Assembly: GCA_947446595.1 (NCBI GenBank)
Contig: CANFGS010000006.1
Span: 1 to 64,000, forward strand
From: Neisseriaceae bacterium
GTDB lineage: Bacteria > Pseudomonadota > Gammaproteobacteria > Burkholderiales > UBA11063
Length of the DNA: 64,000 nucleotides
Direction of reading: 5' to 3'
The notes beneath the pieces were generated by a model. The model searched no databases. It saw nothing but the letters and a program-made list of their open reading frames with translations, and was not told the origin of the DNA. The translations under genes and the position numbers were made by a program. Within the stretch, counting starts at the first letter, position 1. The number at the start of each line of letters is the position of its first letter. Positions 53,246 to 63,142 of this stretch are shown here, one piece after another.

Positions 53246-54521
53246 TGCATCACTCTACAATTTGCTAGGTTTAACCGAACAAGGTCTGCAATTATTTAAC
53301 GGTTGGGATTTACAAAATGCTCAATATAATGGCGTTAATTTTTATATTGCTAAACCATTTGGTAGCGGTAGTATCACTAACACTTTGGATATTATCAATA
53401 CTGCAACTGCAATTATTGGCAGTGATGCTAACTCATTCCCACTAAACAGCAATCTACCAATAGGTACAAAAGAATATTTGCAAGAAATACGAGATAATGT
53501 AAGACGTAAATTGGTAGTGCATCCACTGGTTAACACCAACTCCAATATTATTGAGGATTTAGGCTTTGAGGTTGAGCGGTTTAATGGTATTGGCTTGATT
53601 ATTGGTGATAGCTATTACACCGCATATAGCAATTTGTACAACTACTTTTTAGCTCGACAAGGCGATGTAACTTTTGAAAGCATCCCTAAAGAATATCGCA
53701 ATGTCCTTCAGCATCCAGTGCGTGGCAAAATAGAAAATGTATTCTTGCATGAGTTTCGGGTAATTCACAGTTCACAACGTTGGAAAGGAATATTATTTGA
53801 ATTTACCTTTGTGGCGCAAGAAGTAACCGCAATTACACAAAAATCACAATCTACCATCAACAAAGTTAACCAGATGTTTAATCTGATTATTGGTAGCATC
53901 AATGATATATTAGCTATTATTGCACAAATTGAAGCCTACGGTAACATGATAAGCACATACTTTAACAGTACCACCCCAAGTAATGCGGTTAATTTTGCCA
54001 ATCAGACTGTACCGCAAATTAAAAATTATAGTGTGCCATTATTGCGTAATACTGCAACTATTCTGTATAACAACTTTAAACCCCAGAGCTATACCAATTA
54101 TTACTTTGAAAACCAAACTGTCGATTATTCAAAGTTTGGGGTACTAACTCCATATGCAACAGGCTCGGATGATACCAGTATCAACGCATTATTACAAATC
54201 TATAACGCTAATGTGCAGAATGAAATCAATCAAATCAATGGCTATGGGTTAAATATTCAGGCAAATAACCTAATAACCTCACTCAAAAATAGCTATGTCA
54301 ATTTGCTGGATTTATCCAAAAACCTATCCATCAACAATAGTAGCCAATATATCAGCTACCCAGTGCCTTATACCATGTCGATCCGAGAATTATGTTTTAA
54401 CAATAACCTCGACTTTGATGATGTGAATGTTATACAAAATATTATTGCTGCAAATCCTGGCAAATTTGCCTCAGTCAACAAAATAGTAGTTGATACTGTT
54501 TTGTTGCTACCGAGAGCTTAA
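53217..54521 (+). CDS. Baseplate/DNA-circularisation-like protein with C-terminal LysM-like segment (likely start 53235)
   Basis: HEFRVIHSSQRWKGILFEFTFVAQE; C-terminal YTMSIRELCFNNNLDFDDVNVIQNIIAANPGKF...LLLPRA. Confidence 0.5.
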   Translation: MLEVVVMATNASLYNLLGLTEQGLQLFNGWDLQNAQYNGVNFYIAKPFGSGSITNTLDIINTATAIIGSDANSFPLNSNLPIGTKEYLQEIRDNVRRKLVVHPLVNTNSNIIEDLGFEVERFNGIGLIIGDSYYTAYSNLYNYFLARQGDVTFESIPKEYRNVLQHPVRGKIENVFLHEFRVIHSSQRWKGILFEFTFVAQEVTAITQKSQSTINKVNQMFNLIIGSINDILAIIAQIEAYGNMISTYFNSTTPSNAVNFANQTVPQIKNYSVPLLRNTATILYNNFKPQSYTNYYFENQTVDYSKFGVLTPYATGSDDTSINALLQIYNANVQNEINQINGYGLNIQANNLITSLKNSYVNLLDLSKNLSINNSSQYISYPVPYTMSIRELCFNNNLDFDDVNVIQNIIAANPGKFASVNKIVVDTVLLLPRA

Positions 54522-54523
54522 TC

Positions 54524-55954
54524 ATGAATAACGTTAGCTATATGGTTTCAATCTTTGACATTATTACTAATCAAAATAACATCATCAGTAATGATACTAA
54601 AGATATTACTGGATTATTGAGCAACTACGGCATAGAGCGAATACTAATCATGAATAATCTGTTTATGCCATTAGCAAATAGTGCTGTGATTGATTTAACT
54701 TATAGTGCCAGTAACAATAAAACCAAGTTGTTTAACTCGGCAATTGCTGAAGGTAACTTAGTAAAAATTGAGGAAGTATTTAACAATAATTACAAAACAG
54801 TGTTTGTGGGTTATATTGCTACGGTAAATATTGGTCAGGATACCCAAATTGGCTTAAATCTTACACTGAACTGCTTATCGCTACTTGGGCAATTATCCTA
54901 CCAATTAGTAGCTAATGATATTGACGATACCTTGATGCTCGGTGGTGGTGAATTCCCAATTACTGATTTTGTAGCTAATCAGGTGGAGCTGGGCAAGATA
55001 TTGATAGCATTTCAAAACCAATCCCTGATGAGTTATGCACTCAATCATCAAATAATTAGTAGTTATGATAACTATGATGGACAACAATTAGCTTTCTTAA
55101 TTCCAACTGGGCAAGACGGTTTAACCAGCAAAACTGCTGTTTATTTTTTTGCCTCAACCAACGACAACCGCTTTGATAGTTTATTGCGTACCGTATATGC
55201 TTATCAACGACTCATTTATCAGGATTTGGATGGCACAATCAAGATCGCCATACCATCAGTTGCAGAGACTGCCATTGGTAGCTTTTATCAATTTGACATT
55301 GGCAAGTTTAACGATACGGTAGATAATAACAGTATCAAGTATGAACGCTATAGCATTGCTAAAAATGCTGGCATAGTTTGTAATCGTGCATTTGCCTCTC
55401 TTATCCCAGTTGGGTTTAATTTGGTAGGCAAAAATGAAAAGGATACCATTAATTATGTGTCCAATCTGTCGGGTAAAATATTTACACGTGGGCAGGCATT
55501 ACTAAACTCAGGTATTTTTACTATCAGCAAGCATGACATCATCGATTTAAGCGACAACATTATCAAAGACCCAACACTATTGCGATTATTTGATATTACA
55601 CAAGGCAGTAATAGCAATATTGTAGCCACCGATGTATCAGGAGTGAAGAACAGCAAACCAATCGTAGGATTATATGCTAATCGCTTATTGGCGCAGGATG
55701 CTTTCCTAGAAACACAGCTAGAAATAGATTTGCCACGCCTATCTTGCTACAATGCAGCTAATGGTGAGTTAACTGATATACCGCTGGGCTATACGGTCAA
55801 TGTTGATGATAATGGCAATCTTGGATTAGAAACTAACAAACTGTATTGCTACCAGATAGCACTAAATTATGACATCAACAACGGTACACGGTTAAGTCTT
55901 GGATTATGTAAGCCATACAGTTTCACAACACTGTGGGCTGGTACAAATGAGTAG
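54524..55954 (+). CDS. Baseplate hub-like protein (gpP/gp44 type)
   Basis: Position and C-terminal DIPLGYTVNVDDNGNLGLETNKLYCYQIALNYD. Confidence 0.6.
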   Translation: MNNVSYMVSIFDIITNQNNIISNDTKDITGLLSNYGIERILIMNNLFMPLANSAVIDLTYSASNNKTKLFNSAIAEGNLVKIEEVFNNNYKTVFVGYIATVNIGQDTQIGLNLTLNCLSLLGQLSYQLVANDIDDTLMLGGGEFPITDFVANQVELGKILIAFQNQSLMSYALNHQIISSYDNYDGQQLAFLIPTGQDGLTSKTAVYFFASTNDNRFDSLLRTVYAYQRLIYQDLDGTIKIAIPSVAETAIGSFYQFDIGKFNDTVDNNSIKYERYSIAKNAGIVCNRAFASLIPVGFNLVGKNEKDTINYVSNLSGKIFTRGQALLNSGIFTISKHDIIDLSDNIIKDPTLLRLFDITQGSNSNIVATDVSGVKNSKPIVGLYANRLLAQDAFLETQLEIDLPRLSCYNAANGELTDIPLGYTVNVDDNGNLGLETNKLYCYQIALNYDINNGTRLSLGLCKPYSFTTLWAGTNE

Positions 55955-55959
55955 GAATT

Positions 55960-56625
55960 ATGAGCGACTTTAGAAAAGCAATCAACTGGGTAAAAACCCG
56001 TTCCCTTATATTAGCTGGTTTTATTAAAAATGCCAAGTTTAATAATGATGGCAATCCAAGTGTTACCACTGATGTAAATAACATCACGGTTATTGGTAAT
56101 AATCGGCAAAACGTGGCTTGTGTATTTCCATATGGCTATTTTAGTGTACCCAAAGATGGTGTCAATGCAGTAATGCTTAATACTGGGGATACTGGTAGCA
56201 ATCCATTAGTTCTCGGTGTATTGGTTGGCTTTGATAATTTACCCTATACGCCTAAACCAGGCGAAGGTGGATTATTTAGCGATAACTGGCTACTGGTACA
56301 ACAAAATGATGCTATTCGAGCTTACAAGATTGATGATGCTGAGTATTCTGCAACGTTATCCAGTGGAGAATGGTTAGGTAAGTATTTGACCGATATTTTA
56401 AATCGTTTGGATGCGATTGATGAATATTTGAATACTCATACCCACACTGGGGTGCAAACTGGCACTGGTATATCTGGAATTGCTAATCCAATTACACCTG
56501 ATCCGAACATAGATAAAGATAAAACCTCAATTAGTAATGAAGAGTATTTGCTTAATGATAATGCTAAACCAATTAGTACAGCACTTTCTCGTGAATTTGA
56601 TATTGATGCAGTAGTGGATTATTAG
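55960..56625 (+). CDS. Baseplate spike-like protein (Mu gp45/gpV type)
   Basis: OB-like VACVFPYGYFSVPKDGVNAVMLNTGDTGSNPLVLGV, HTHTGVQTGTGISG. Confidence 0.7.
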   Translation: MSDFRKAINWVKTRSLILAGFIKNAKFNNDGNPSVTTDVNNITVIGNNRQNVACVFPYGYFSVPKDGVNAVMLNTGDTGSNPLVLGVLVGFDNLPYTPKPGEGGLFSDNWLLVQQNDAIRAYKIDDAEYSATLSSGEWLGKYLTDILNRLDAIDEYLNTHTHTGVQTGTGISGIANPITPDPNIDKDKTSISNEEYLLNDNAKPISTALSREFDIDAVVDY

Positions 56626-56626
56626 A

Positions 56627-57004
56627 ATGTATTACAACACCAGTATTTACCTTGATCCAGAGACTAAAGATTATGTTAATTTGAATGGGCAAATTGAGAA
56701 TAAAAACCAAGTGGTAACTGAGATTTATTTACGGCTAACCATACCACAAAAAAAGTACATGTATGCTAAAGACCCAACTATTGGTAGCTTGTTGTATAGC
56801 TTGAGTAACCAACGTGGTACGGTAAATAAAACCCAGTTGGCACAGATTGTAGCTAATGCTCTAAAACCAATGGTAGAGCAAAGAAAAATTACCATTCAAG
56901 AAATAAACATACCTCGCTTAGTATTGGGCAATATTTCTATTGAAATTAATTGCACCGACGTAAGCGGTGAGCAGATTCATTTTGTATTAAATGCGGTTAT
57001 ATAG
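56627..57004 (+). CDS. Baseplate wedge-like protein (gp46/gpW type)
   Basis: Position between spike and baseplate J genes; size ~125 aa. Confidence 0.55.
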   Translation: MYYNTSIYLDPETKDYVNLNGQIENKNQVVTEIYLRLTIPQKKYMYAKDPTIGSLLYSLSNQRGTVNKTQLAQIVANALKPMVEQRKITIQEINIPRLVLGNISIEINCTDVSGEQIHFVLNAVI

Positions 57005-57015
57005 TTTGAGATTAT

Positions 57016-58242
57016 TTGATGAAAACACAACAGCAATACTACCAACAATATGTCAATTTTGTAAAAGCACTTAATCCTGTTGCTGTGCCAGATGCAGCAG
57101 CAACTGATTGGTGGGTTAAAGCTAATAGTATTGGTGCTATTGCTAGTGGTATTGACCAAGATATTTACACCTTCAGGCAAAACATCTTTCCGCAGTACGC
57201 TAGTGGTAACGCTCTGGACAAGTTTTTAGCATCATATAATTTACAACCACGTAGTGCGGGAGTTCCTGCAACTGGTTATTGTAGTTTGCCGACAGTCCAA
57301 GCACAAGATGTAACATTGCCTGCTAATACTCAGTTAAGTATTTCTAATAACCAATATTTTATTCAGCAAACTACCACCATTAAGGTGGGAACATTGGGGC
57401 AAATTCCAATCCAAAGTGCTAATACTGGTTCAGGTCAACAATTAGCTAATGGTACAGAATTAAAACTAACTAACCCAGTTGGCAATATTGATAAATTAGT
57501 CGTATTAAGTATGAATGATGGATCTGGTAGTGAGAGCGATCCAAACGTCAGGTATAGAATTTTACAAGCAATTCAAAACCCAAAACTTGGCGGAACTAAG
57601 CAGGATTACATTACTTGGGCAACCTCACAACCCAATATAACTGCTGCTTACATTGTAGCTAATATTTTGCAAACTGGTATTTTATCGGTGTTTGTATTAT
57701 CAGGTACGAATGACCCAGATGTAATTTTAGCTAAACCAGATATTATTTATAACCGCACCACCACTAAGCCAGATATGCAAACTGCACAAAATTACATTGA
57801 GACTCAACGCCCAATTAATGATAATGCTTTGGTATCCACCACTGACACACAAGTTTATGATAATGCCAATACTATCAACGTTGGTGTGATCTTAATTCAA
57901 AATTTAACACTTGCTACCATATTGCCTGATTTTAACAATCTGACAGTTGCTGATTTAATCAGACGTGAAGTTAGGCGAGCGTTTATTTCTAGTCCATTAT
58001 ACGGCACTTTGATTGGTAATGGTAGGTATGTGCTGCTTAGCGATGTAGTCCAATCAATAGACACTGGCTTAAGTGTTACTGGTGGGATTTATGCCCAGAT
58101 TTTAATTGACCGCAAAGTGGATTACAAAGGCACACAAAATAATATCCCCATCAATGCCACTATACAGCAAGATAATAACCTATTTTTAGTATATGACATT
58201 GAGTATATAGCAATCAACGTATATGTTTTGGACAGTATCTAA
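57016..58242 (+). CDS. Baseplate J-like protein
   Basis: VPATGYCSLPTVQAQDVTLPANTQLSIS...GSGSESDPNVRYRILQAIQNPKLGGTKQDYITWA. Confidence 0.85.
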   Translation: MMKTQQQYYQQYVNFVKALNPVAVPDAAATDWWVKANSIGAIASGIDQDIYTFRQNIFPQYASGNALDKFLASYNLQPRSAGVPATGYCSLPTVQAQDVTLPANTQLSISNNQYFIQQTTTIKVGTLGQIPIQSANTGSGQQLANGTELKLTNPVGNIDKLVVLSMNDGSGSESDPNVRYRILQAIQNPKLGGTKQDYITWATSQPNITAAYIVANILQTGILSVFVLSGTNDPDVILAKPDIIYNRTTTKPDMQTAQNYIETQRPINDNALVSTTDTQVYDNANTINVGVILIQNLTLATILPDFNNLTVADLIRREVRRAFISSPLYGTLIGNGRYVLLSDVVQSIDTGLSVTGGIYAQILIDRKVDYKGTQNNIPINATIQQDNNLFLVYDIEYIAINVYVLDSI

Positions 58243-59546
58243 TGGCTAAACTCCAGATATTTATTGATAAAACACCAATCTATAGCAAGAGTACAATTAC
58301 TTTGCGAGCTGGGTTCTTTGCTGATGATTATAGTTTAACTGACGTTACTGCAGATTGTAGCTTTGCTTTTAACTTCGGTAATGAAAATGTAACTCAAACA
58401 GACAACAACCAGTTCTTTGCCAATAAAGCTGGTGATGTTGGGATTCAGGCATTTTATAGTTTACCGCCAGAAGGTGAACAGCAATCTCCGCAGGAATATA
58501 TAGCAACAACTAGCTTTGTGATTATTGGTGAAGCCATATTGCCCAATAAAGACGATATCTATGCTTGTATTAAGCGTGAAGAACCAGATGGCGTTTATAC
58601 TCAAGTTGCAGATGTAGAAAGTTTCACTTACTTGGATAACCAGGCAGTTGCTGACATTTTTGCTAACCTGTATATAAATTTACAGATTGAAGCTAATCAG
58701 ATTTACCCAGAGGAAACTGCTGATTATACCGACTGGATAAATATGCTATTTAGTGAGGTATATATCAATACTGAACAAGGACAGATTAATAAGGTATTGC
58801 AGTTGTTGCGTAATTTGCAAATACTGGCATCCATGAATCCGTTTGATATTGCGAGTGCAATTACTAGTTACATCTATTACCGCACTAACTTGGCAATTTA
58901 TGTATTCATTCAAGAGGACAAGGTCAACTTTGATAAAGCATGGATTTTGGGCACAGACAAATCTATACTTGGCGTTAATACCTACTTGTCTGATAGTAAG
59001 ATTAATACTAATTTGGTAATCAATATATTTGATGTAGAGCACCAACTAAACGATCTATTTAGAATTGAATTAGAGAATTTTATCAGCAAAATAACTAGAG
59101 CATACTTTGGTTATACCATCGACTATAACAAAACACCAGAAGAGTTTAACCTAAATTACGATATAGGTATGACGTATAAGGGCGACCAGCGTATTATTTA
59201 TTCTTATTGCTTGAAATATAGCCAGAGTGCTTTTTATGCGGTTGTGGGGCTAATAAACCCCATACAACCTAATTATATTAAGGATATGCTAATTGCACCA
59301 CCAGATGGCACAGTAATTAATGCTCCAACTAAGTTAACTGTGACTGGTATATTTGTTGATAATGTCACTGCTGATATTACTTTGGCTTGCCAAATTACCA
59401 AAAACAATAATAATCTCAAGGTGGTTGGTGATGTACTTATTCCTAATAAAAATGGTGATTGTACACTCACTATCACTTACGGCTCTATTATCAAGCAAGT
59501 TACCTATGTTAGCGAGCTGGTGACCCAACAGTCTGGAGTATGCTAA
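58242..59546 (+). CDS. Putative baseplate/tail protein with C-terminal Ig-like domain
   Basis: Follows baseplate J; C-terminal VTADITLACQITKNNNNLKVVGDVLIPNKNGDCTLTITYG. Confidence 0.5.
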   Translation: MAKLQIFIDKTPIYSKSTITLRAGFFADDYSLTDVTADCSFAFNFGNENVTQTDNNQFFANKAGDVGIQAFYSLPPEGEQQSPQEYIATTSFVIIGEAILPNKDDIYACIKREEPDGVYTQVADVESFTYLDNQAVADIFANLYINLQIEANQIYPEETADYTDWINMLFSEVYINTEQGQINKVLQLLRNLQILASMNPFDIASAITSYIYYRTNLAIYVFIQEDKVNFDKAWILGTDKSILGVNTYLSDSKINTNLVINIFDVEHQLNDLFRIELENFISKITRAYFGYTIDYNKTPEEFNLNYDIGMTYKGDQRIIYSYCLKYSQSAFYAVVGLINPIQPNYIKDMLIAPPDGTVINAPTKLTVTGIFVDNVTADITLACQITKNNNNLKVVGDVLIPNKNGDCTLTITYGSIIKQVTYVSELVTQQSGVC

Positions 59547-60296
59547 ATGGCTTTTAATCAAAACTATTATTTAACTTGGGAGAACGGCGAATTAGTCACC
59601 GCTGATACTATGTCGGCATTTAGTGATGGTGTAGCTGCTCAGGTATTAGCTCTGACTAACGGAATATTGCCCGTGATTTTAAGTGGTGGTATTGTTAGTA
59701 TTAGCGGTAATGCAGCAAATGTTACTGAAGGATACTATAGAGTTGCTAATCAAACTTCTGGCGAATTAGAAATACCTGGTTATTTTTATGCACCAGCCGT
59801 AGCCAATTTGACGGTCAATAATGCTCAGTATATCGTTGCTAGAATTAGCATAACTACCATTTCACAATACACCACAGTCGTTAGTGGCTCTGTACTGGTG
59901 GTAGATACTCCAACTGCTCAAGATGTGATTTTGTATTCGTCAAATGATAATGGTGCTGGCATTACCACAATATCACGAGCTAATGATTTGCAATTGATTA
60001 TTCCAGCGATTAATAAAAGCAATCAGCTAATTGTAAATAATGCAACTGCTACATCGCTACAAATTGGCATGAATAACCAGCAGACATTGATTTTAGCAAT
60101 TGCACAGGGTGCTACAGTAACACTGCCTAATACTACAAATGGAGTGTATTCAATAATCAATAGCTCAAATGCCACTATTTACCTAGTACCTAGTGGTGGT
60201 TATACCATCTTTGGCAAAACCCAATATTTAATAACACCAGGTAGTAGCATGGAGTTAAGCCCAATTAATGTCAATAAATGCTGGGTGTTCCTATAA
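59547..60296 (+). CDS. Putative tail fibre/distal tail protein
   Basis: Beta-rich ORF at the end of tail operon. Confidence 0.45.
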   Translation: MAFNQNYYLTWENGELVTADTMSAFSDGVAAQVLALTNGILPVILSGGIVSISGNAANVTEGYYRVANQTSGELEIPGYFYAPAVANLTVNNAQYIVARISITTISQYTTVVSGSVLVVDTPTAQDVILYSSNDNGAGITTISRANDLQLIIPAINKSNQLIVNNATATSLQIGMNNQQTLILAIAQGATVTLPNTTNGVYSIINSSNATIYLVPSGGYTIFGKTQYLITPGSSMELSPINVNKCWVFL

Positions 60297-60311
60297 TCGC
60301 AAGGAGTAAAC

Positions 60312-60872
60312 ATGAGCTTTTTAAATAATCCAGATATCCAAGATGATGGACAAGGTAATGTAAATATACAAAAGCCCGATGGTAATGCTGCTAACTTGAA
60401 TATTACAGGAACAACCACTGGTGCATGGTTTAGCTTCAACAATATGCAAAATAATGGCAATACAACCGTTGTCTTTCAAAATAAAGATGGTAAAACGCCT
60501 GTTAGTATTGTTGTGACAGGTGCTGCTCAAATTTCTCAAACCCTAACCGTTACAAGTACATTTACCGCAAATGGAGCTAGTAATCTTAATGGCGCAACTG
60601 TAGTAAATGCCGCAGGAAATAGTTTACCGTTTCAAGCAGCTGGTGCGGGTGGGCAGTTTTGGTTTTACTCCAGTGGTGGACAAAATAATGGTGCGGTAAT
60701 TCGTGGACAACAAAATCAATTCGGGATTGTGTTTACAGGTACTGATCGGGTAAGAATCGAGGGAGTTGGCGGTGATAACCGAGCAGCAACATTACAAGAT
60801 ATTGCAAATGTAACGTTTATGCAAAATCCAGGTCTTATGAATGGTGAATTAGCAACTGGTTTTAATGGGTAG
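60312..60872 (+). CDS. Putative distal tail protein
   Basis: Asn/Gly-rich beta ORF at the end of tail operon. Confidence 0.45.
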   Translation: MSFLNNPDIQDDGQGNVNIQKPDGNAANLNITGTTTGAWFSFNNMQNNGNTTVVFQNKDGKTPVSIVVTGAAQISQTLTVTSTFTANGASNLNGATVVNAAGNSLPFQAAGAGGQFWFYSSGGQNNGAVIRGQQNQFGIVFTGTDRVRIEGVGGDNRAATLQDIANVTFMQNPGLMNGELATGFNG

Positions 60873-60878
60873 GTAATT

Positions 60879-61598
60879 ATGGCGGGTTCAATTGGTAAAA
60901 TAGCAATTTATTCGGTAAGTTTCCAACGCTTTGGTAAAACTTGCTATGCCTTATCAAAGGCAATGTGGGGTGATGCCAGAGCAGATGGCGGATATTCTCT
61001 ACCTCAATATGATGCATTGATAAACGGATTTGTTAACTATAATGCTGGGATTGGTTGCACCTATGGCTTTATGATACCATCAAACATTAGTTTTTATACC
61101 AATGGTGGTAACTTTGATATTGGGGTCTATGGTGGTAATCAGTTATGTCGTATAACTGGTGGTGCAACTGGTTTATTTAGTTACAATAATACATGGAATC
61201 AGGGAACATTATCCTCAACTCAAAAAGCATTAGCTCAAGAAAAATATTACCTTGATATTTACAATACTATGCAAAATGAGTATAAAAACTTCAAATACCT
61301 AATTCACGATGACGATAAGTTACAAAGATACTTTGTGGTATCTGATGATGGTACTGGCAACCTAATTGTTAAAAAACTAGATTTACTCAGAAAAACTGAT
61401 GAGAATTATTTAACCTATACTAACTTCAATTTACTTGCGTTGATTGATTATGCCACGAAAAATTACCCGATGCTAGATAAGCAAATAAATGAATTGCAAG
61501 AAATTGTGATGAACAACCAGAAAATTAGCGTTATTGATGCTAACCAGATTATTTATGACAATGATGTCTTCACTCAAAACTATTTGGCAAAGCAGTAA
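60879..61598 (+). CDS. Hypothetical tail-operon protein
   Basis: Last ORF of the rightward late operon. Confidence 0.45.
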   Translation: MAGSIGKIAIYSVSFQRFGKTCYALSKAMWGDARADGGYSLPQYDALINGFVNYNAGIGCTYGFMIPSNISFYTNGGNFDIGVYGGNQLCRITGGATGLFSYNNTWNQGTLSSTQKALAQEKYYLDIYNTMQNEYKNFKYLIHDDDKLQRYFVVSDDGTGNLIVKKLDLLRKTDENYLTYTNFNLLALIDYATKNYPMLDKQINELQEIVMNNQKISVIDANQIIYDNDVFTQNYLAKQ

Positions 61599-61665
61599 AT
61601 AATTGCGGAATATTGCAAATTTTGCACTTTATTGATTAGTAGATAAGGTATAATGGTGTTGCCAT

Positions 61666-61709
61666 AAGTCGCTAAGCCTCTTAACAATGCTCAACCCAGC
61701 GACTTTTTT
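61666..61709 (+). terminator. Terminator (or short sRNA 3' end) after the late operon
   Basis: AAGTCGCT/AGCGACTT perfect 8-bp stem followed by TTTTTT. Confidence 0.55.
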
Positions 61710-61836
61710 AGCTTATGCAAACTAGGTATTCTATATACAAAATCTAATCCAATAATTCACATCAAAATGATAAATGATCCTAAATATGGTATAATTATGG
61801 CAGTAAAAATTGTTTTGAGGTCAAGTAGAAAATAAA

Positions 61837-62397
61837 ATGTTTAATGAGTTTAAAGTAACCCAAATTGCAGCTTTCTTCCTTCAAAAAGAAGGCGGGGAGA
61901 TGTTTCTTTTGAAACTGATGAAGTTGCTATATTTATCAGAGAGGGAGTCTTTTGCTCGTTTTGAATGTTCAATTTCTGGGGATAAATTTTACTCTCTTCC
62001 ACACGGACCAGTTCTATCCAGAACTAAAGAGTTAATGGATGGAGAGCAAAAATCTAGTCCAAATGGTTGGAGTAGTTGGATTACTGATAAAGCCAATCAT
62101 AAACTTGGATTAAAAAAGAATAAATTAAATATTTCAATTGATAAATTTACTGAATTAAGCTCTTCTGATTTAGAGGTTATGGAGCATATTTGGGATAAAT
62201 ATGGGCATATGAATCAATGGCAAATCCGTGATTACACCCATAAACATTGTCCAGAGTGGAAAGACCCGAATGGTTCAGCATTACCAATTACTACTGAGGA
62301 CTTATTGGTTGCCGTTGGTAAAGATAAGGAACAAATTGCGCTTATTCAAGAAAGAATCAAAGAAGAAGAGTACTTGGATTCTATGTTTGGACACTAA
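61837..62397 (+). CDS. Panacea/DUF4065 (SocA-like) domain protein, putative antitoxin
   Basis: LLKLMKLLYLSERESFARF...SGDKFYSLPHGPVLSRTKELMDG...HCPEWKDP signature. Confidence 0.88.
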   Translation: MFNEFKVTQIAAFFLQKEGGEMFLLKLMKLLYLSERESFARFECSISGDKFYSLPHGPVLSRTKELMDGEQKSSPNGWSSWITDKANHKLGLKKNKLNISIDKFTELSSSDLEVMEHIWDKYGHMNQWQIRDYTHKHCPEWKDPNGSALPITTEDLLVAVGKDKEQIALIQERIKEEEYLDSMFGH

Positions 62398-62400
62398 CAG

Positions 62401-62805
62401 ATGTTCATTCCATTTAAAAAAGCAACTTTATTAATACCATCTTCGCCTGATAATTTAAGAGACGTCAAACATTTATTTATAATTCTAACAAATCCTCCTA
62501 GCTCTGAAAAACAAGCGAAAGTTTTGCTTGTTAACGTGTCTACAGTCTACAACAATCATGTGTTTGATGATGCCTGTATTATTGAAACTGGTGAACATCC
62601 TTTTATAAAACGGCGAAGTTTTATTCATTACCGCTATGCTAGGATTGAAGAAGCAAGCATGCTAATTAAAAAAGTAAAAAGTGGTGAATTTATTGCTCAT
62701 GAGTCTATGAGTGATAGTTTGTGTACAAAAATCATAAATGGATTATTCAAATCAAAATTTATAGCGACTAAGTTTCAAGAATTTTATAATCAATATAAAT
62801 CTTGA
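62401..62805 (+). CDS. Putative toxin partner of the Panacea protein
   Basis: 134-aa ORF 3 nt downstream; DDACIIETGEHPFIKRRSFIHYRYARI. Confidence 0.6.
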   Translation: MFIPFKKATLLIPSSPDNLRDVKHLFIILTNPPSSEKQAKVLLVNVSTVYNNHVFDDACIIETGEHPFIKRRSFIHYRYARIEEASMLIKKVKSGEFIAHESMSDSLCTKIINGLFKSKFIATKFQEFYNQYKS

Positions 62806-62870
62806 CAACGTACGTTTCGGGTTAATGTGTGAGATGATGCGTTATAAATTCTGATGGTGAATAAAATCAC

Positions 62871-62895
62871 TTTGCCCCAAACCTGCCCCAAATTT
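62871..62895 (+). repeat. Arm-site-like tandem near attR
   Basis: TTTGCCCCAAACCTGCCCCAAATTT 58 bp inside attR. Confidence 0.65.
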
Positions 62896-62952
62896 TTTGA
62901 AAATATAAAAATAATTAGTGTTATTAGGGAGTTGCGGTACTCGATGTGGTAA

Positions 62953-62975
62953 TTCAAATCCAGCCCCCGCAACCA
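62953..62975 (+). repeat. attR core (23-bp direct repeat)
   Basis: TTCAAATCCAGCCCCCGCAACCA identical to the tRNA-fMet 3' end. Confidence 0.93.
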
Positions 62976-63142
62976 ATTCAATAAATTCTATAAACTTACT
63001 AAACAAAAACACATTTACAATAACATCAAATTAATTCATTAGTGCCATATTTTATATTATGTTATAATTTATAACTAGAATACAAAATTATTATCTGGTA
63101 TATACTTCAAAACTATAAATAAATTTTTAAAAAGAAAAGTAA

